Assembly (NCBI GenBank): GCA_023256385.1
Contig: JAGDXL010000017.1
Coordinates: 1-34,330, forward strand
Source of the DNA: Nitrososphaerales archaeon
Lineage (GTDB): Archaea > Thermoproteota > Nitrososphaeria > Conexivisphaerales > Conexivisphaeraceae
Direction of reading: 5' to 3'
Length of the DNA: 34,330 bases
Below, piece by piece: positions 32,059 to 34,330 of this stretch. Every line of letters begins with the position of its first letter. Position 1 is the stretch's first letter. A program made the position numbers and the translations under genes. The notes beneath the pieces are model-generated. The model made no database searches and was not told where the DNA came from. It worked only from the letters and a program-made list of their open reading frames with translations.

Positions 32059-33713
32059 AGGTCGACCTGAGAAGGCTTGCCGCCCTGACGGCGTGGCACG
32101 GATCCCCGGAAGATCTACTGGACGTCGTGCCGTACGCTGGACTGGACATAGAGTCCGTGGAGGGTTACACCGCGCGCCTAGAGTACAGCCCAAACAGGCC
32201 CGACTTCGCCACCGAGTGGGGGATCGCGCACTATCTCAGGGGGCTCACGGGGGTTGAGCTGGGCCCCGCGGAGATACCGCTCTCTCCATCCGGGGTGCTC
32301 GTGAGCGCCGATCCCGCGCTCAGGGGAATACGCCCCTACGTAGCCGGGCTCGTCTCCAGGGGGCTCAAGCTGGACGATGACTCCCTGAGGCAGCTGATAC
32401 GCATGCAGGAGGATCTCCACGAGGGCCTGGGCCGTCACCGCAGGAGGGTGGCAATAGGGCTGCACGACCTCGACAGAATAACGCCGCCAATACGGTACGT
32501 GGCCGTCGGCGGCGATCACGCGTTCGTGCCGCTCGGGGAGTCCAGATCGTGGACCGTGAAGAGCATACTCGAGGAACACGAGCTGGGCAGAAAATACGGC
32601 TCCGGCTTCTCGGGAGCGTCCCTGTACCCGGCGCTGATCGACTCGGCCGGTAACACGTTATCGTTTCCCCCGATAATAAACGGCGAGCACACGCGCGTAC
32701 ATGGAGGCACCCGCTCGCTGTTCGTGGACGTGACCGGCACCTCGCTCCCCAAGGTGATGGATGCGCTCTCGGTGCTGGCCCTGACTCTGCACGAGATGAA
32801 GGCGCGCATAGAGTACATCTCGGTCGACTACGGCGACCTCGTCCTGCGGACCCCTGATCTATCGAGCCGCGAGCTATACGTGAGCGCTTCGCGCGCGTCC
32901 TCCCTCCTCGGCCTCGACCTGAAGCCATCCGACTTAGCGGAATACCTCGGCAGATCCAGGATCGGCGTGCGCGAGGTGCTGCGCGATGGCGTCGTCGCGC
33001 TCATTCCCCGCTACAGGTTCGACGTCATGCACGAGGTGGATCTCGTGGAGGAGGTCGCCTACGGCTATGGATATTCAAGGCTCTCGCCTGAGCAGCCCCG
33101 CGAGCCCGGCATAGGCGAGCTCTCCCCGGCTTCGTTGTTCGACGAGATGGTCCGGGACGTCGCTGTAGGCATGGGAATGCAGGAAGTTATAACGACCCAC
33201 CTCACGAGCTACAACATCCTTTACAGGGCTACGGGTCGCTCGCCCGAGCATTCCATCAGGGTACTCTCCAGCAAGAGCAGTGAGCATGAATATATCAGGG
33301 ACAGCTTGATTCCCGGCCTGCTCTACGTGCTCTCCACAAACGTCCACGAGGAATATCCTCAGAGGATCTTTGAGGTGGGCGTAGTCGCACGCCGCGAGGG
33401 CACCACCGCAGGTGAACATCGCCGGTTCGCGGTGGCGGTAGCCCACGCCAAGGCGAACTTCACGGAGGTCAAGTCAATTGTGGACACATTGGTGAGATCG
33501 CTGCTGGGGACCCAGCCGTCCTACTCGGCATCTGGGTGCGCGCCCCCTTTCATCGATGGCAGATGCGCTTCAACGTCGCTCTCCGGCGTCGAGCTGGGCG
33601 TTTTGGGCGAGATAGCGCCCTCAACGCTGGAACAGCTCCACATACAGGTTCCGGTGGCAGCCGCCGAGCTGGACGTGGATATTTTGCGCGCCCTCTGCGG
33701 AATGAAACAGTAG
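32046..33713 (+). CDS. pheT: Phenylalanyl-tRNA synthetase beta subunit
   Basis: About 555 residues. N-terminal domain, B3/4 editing region (LGRKYGSGFSGASLYPALID, FPPIINGEHTRVHGGTRSLF), B5 domain (ELYVSASRASSLLGLDLKPS, YRFDVMHEVDLVEEVAYGYG) and a C-terminal catalytic-like fold (QEVITTHLTSYNILYRA, IRDSLIPGLLYVLSTNVHEE). It forms the (alpha-beta)2 enzyme with PheS. The first ATG/GTG in frame is GTG 32127, which would drop 27 residues. CTG 32046 gives PVVEVDLRRLAAL, the expected archaeal N-terminus, and follows an AAGGGGGG ribosome-binding-like run. It overlaps the pheS stop by 13 bases. Confidence 0.93.
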   Translation: MPVVEVDLRRLAALTAWHGSPEDLLDVVPYAGLDIESVEGYTARLEYSPNRPDFATEWGIAHYLRGLTGVELGPAEIPLSPSGVLVSADPALRGIRPYVAGLVSRGLKLDDDSLRQLIRMQEDLHEGLGRHRRRVAIGLHDLDRITPPIRYVAVGGDHAFVPLGESRSWTVKSILEEHELGRKYGSGFSGASLYPALIDSAGNTLSFPPIINGEHTRVHGGTRSLFVDVTGTSLPKVMDALSVLALTLHEMKARIEYISVDYGDLVLRTPDLSSRELYVSASRASSLLGLDLKPSDLAEYLGRSRIGVREVLRDGVVALIPRYRFDVMHEVDLVEEVAYGYGYSRLSPEQPREPGIGELSPASLFDEMVRDVAVGMGMQEVITTHLTSYNILYRATGRSPEHSIRVLSSKSSEHEYIRDSLIPGLLYVLSTNVHEEYPQRIFEVGVVARREGTTAGEHRRFAVAVAHAKANFTEVKSIVDTLVRSLLGTQPSYSASGCAPPFIDGRCASTSLSGVELGVLGEIAPSTLEQLHIQVPVAAAELDVDILRALCGMKQ

Positions 33714-34001
33714 TCCCGAAGGTGGTTTTAAGGTGTAATTTAGATGATTAGATGATATAGCATAGCACTGTTGCGAGTGATGGGGCAATGTGACTGGACG
33801 CTACCGCTCGTCCACCGGGTCCAAGGCGAACAAGGTTGTCGACTAGGAGGCGGAAGGATCTGTCACTGGATGTTTTGGAGAAGATTCTGTGTGGGATCAT
33901 CGAAATAGGAAGCTAGCTTCTCCGACCGCCCGGCTCAGGAAACCCAGAGGACTGCGGAAAGTTCGCAGTCCACGCGCTGCGGCCGTGCTTCAATTCCAAG
34001 G
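33714..34001. other. Non-coding or degraded stretch with a strong hairpin
   Basis: No convincing intact gene. A short plus-strand frame at 33836-33916 reads STRRRKDLSLDVLEKILCG, then IIEIGS before a stop; this resembles the first helix of archaeal winged-helix regulators and may be a decayed one. A perfect palindrome GAAGCTAGCTTC lies at 33909-33920, and a stem GGACTGCG/CGCAGTCC with a 7-nt loop at 33949-33971. These could mark a structured RNA or recombination debris. Confidence 0.4.
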
Positions 34002-34330
34002 TCATTGCCGAGTGTGAGCTGCGTCCGCGTGCCCATCCCCCAGGTCTATCACGTACTGCACCACCACGACTTCCCTCTTCACCCTGAAGGGCGGCGCTAA
34101 TTGCTTCAGGCGGGGGGAGCCTAGGGGGTCGAACACGACGTACAGGCGATAGCTGTCCCCGAAGAACTCCGAGGCCTTGAGCTCGTTATGCGTGAGCGTC
34201 ACCTCATCGCCCTCCCTGGAGAGGCCCTTCACCTCTATCCGCAGCTTCTCCATGCCGTTTCTGCTCTCTATGTCATAGCCCATGTCCTCCTCGTGCACGT
34301 CCCTCGGCACCCACCCCCTCCCCCTCTCGT
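34002..34330 (-). CDS. DUF3883-domain protein, C-terminal part, cut by the window edge
   Basis: The minus-strand frame is open from the right edge for about 109 residues. It contains RDVHEEDMGYDIESRNGMEK, LRIEVKGLSREGDEVTLTHN, ELKASEFFGDSYRLYVVFDP. GYDIES...IEVKG and LTHNE are the marks of DUF3883, a PD-(D/E)XK-like domain found at the C-terminus of helicases and of some restriction or defence proteins. D and E-x-K residues are present. A GTG at 34310 could be a start, but the open frame and basic residues before it suggest a longer gene outside the window. Confidence 0.7.
   Translation of the reverse strand, partial: ERGRGWVPRDVHEEDMGYDIESRNGMEKLRIEVKGLSREGDEVTLTHNELKASEFFGDSYRLYVVFDPLGSPRLKQLAPPFRVKREVVVVQYVIDLGDGHADAAHTRQ

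Noticed and set aside
1-34330. CRISPR arrays, inteins, rRNA genes, replication origin
   Set aside because: No regularly spaced direct repeats, no insertion in the A-ATPase P-loop, no rRNA-like stretches and no origin-box clusters or Orc1/Cdc6 gene were seen.

Overview
The window is chromosomal DNA from an archaeon, most likely a thermophile of the TACK/Thermoproteota lineage. The evidence is both topoisomerase VI subunits, RIO1 kinase, aIF1A, aIF2-beta with a DUF424 neighbour, an archaeal CDKAL1-type methylthiotransferase, archaeal-type CoaD, split PheRS and a complete A-type ATPase. A finer placement (a deep-branching Nitrososphaeria/Conexivisphaera-like or Aigarchaeota-like group) is only a guess. 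At more than twenty units a TATA-like box lies about 24-31 nt before a start codon or tRNA 5' end, so most mRNAs here are probably leaderless. I used that spacing to correct several gene starts to GTG, TTG or internal ATG codons.

Layout. 1-344: the 5' end of an IS607-type tnpB and a resolvase reduced to its DNA-binding head. 373-1620: a PLP aminotransferase. 1674-2057: two divergent tRNA genes (CAT anticodon; intron-containing Asn-GTT). 2100-6392 (minus): tightly coupled operon aIF1A > RIO1 > KH protein > topo VI-B > topo VI-A. 6510-8194 (minus): aIF2-beta, DUF424, and a protein that may be a degenerate tubulin/FtsZ-like fold. 8426-11066 (plus): tRNA methylthiotransferase overlapping an S-adenosylhomocysteine/methylthioadenosine deaminase. 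11084-12319 (minus): S-adenosylhomocysteine hydrolase, convergent with that deaminase. 12447-13901: a geranylgeranyl-reductase-type flavoprotein and a small membrane protein.

13933-24315 holds the whole A-ATPase, split into several transcription units: K alone; F-E-A-B-D plus an unrecognised 56-residue gene; I divergent from F and convergent with C; and H-C. A V4R-domain regulator and a frameshifted ferritin-like gene sit between K and the F-D operon. 24495-28202 carries four or five small uncharacterised genes, two with zinc-finger-like cysteines, around a dihydrolipoamide dehydrogenase. 28250-29955 is a TnpB-only insertion element with hairpins at both ends and a possible guide-RNA-like region. 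30074-33713 is coaD-pheS-pheT; pheS carries an apparent frameshift and pheT appears to start at CTG. The right end holds a short degraded-looking stretch and the C-terminus of a DUF3883 protein.

Most of the window is core housekeeping. The parts most worth a second look are the TnpB element (non-canonical RuvC glutamate; a 28-bp end sequence shared with the ahcY promoter), the two frameshifted genes, the 56-residue ATPase-operon gene and the divergent tubulin-like candidate. I did not find a clearly new multi-gene defence or metabolic system.
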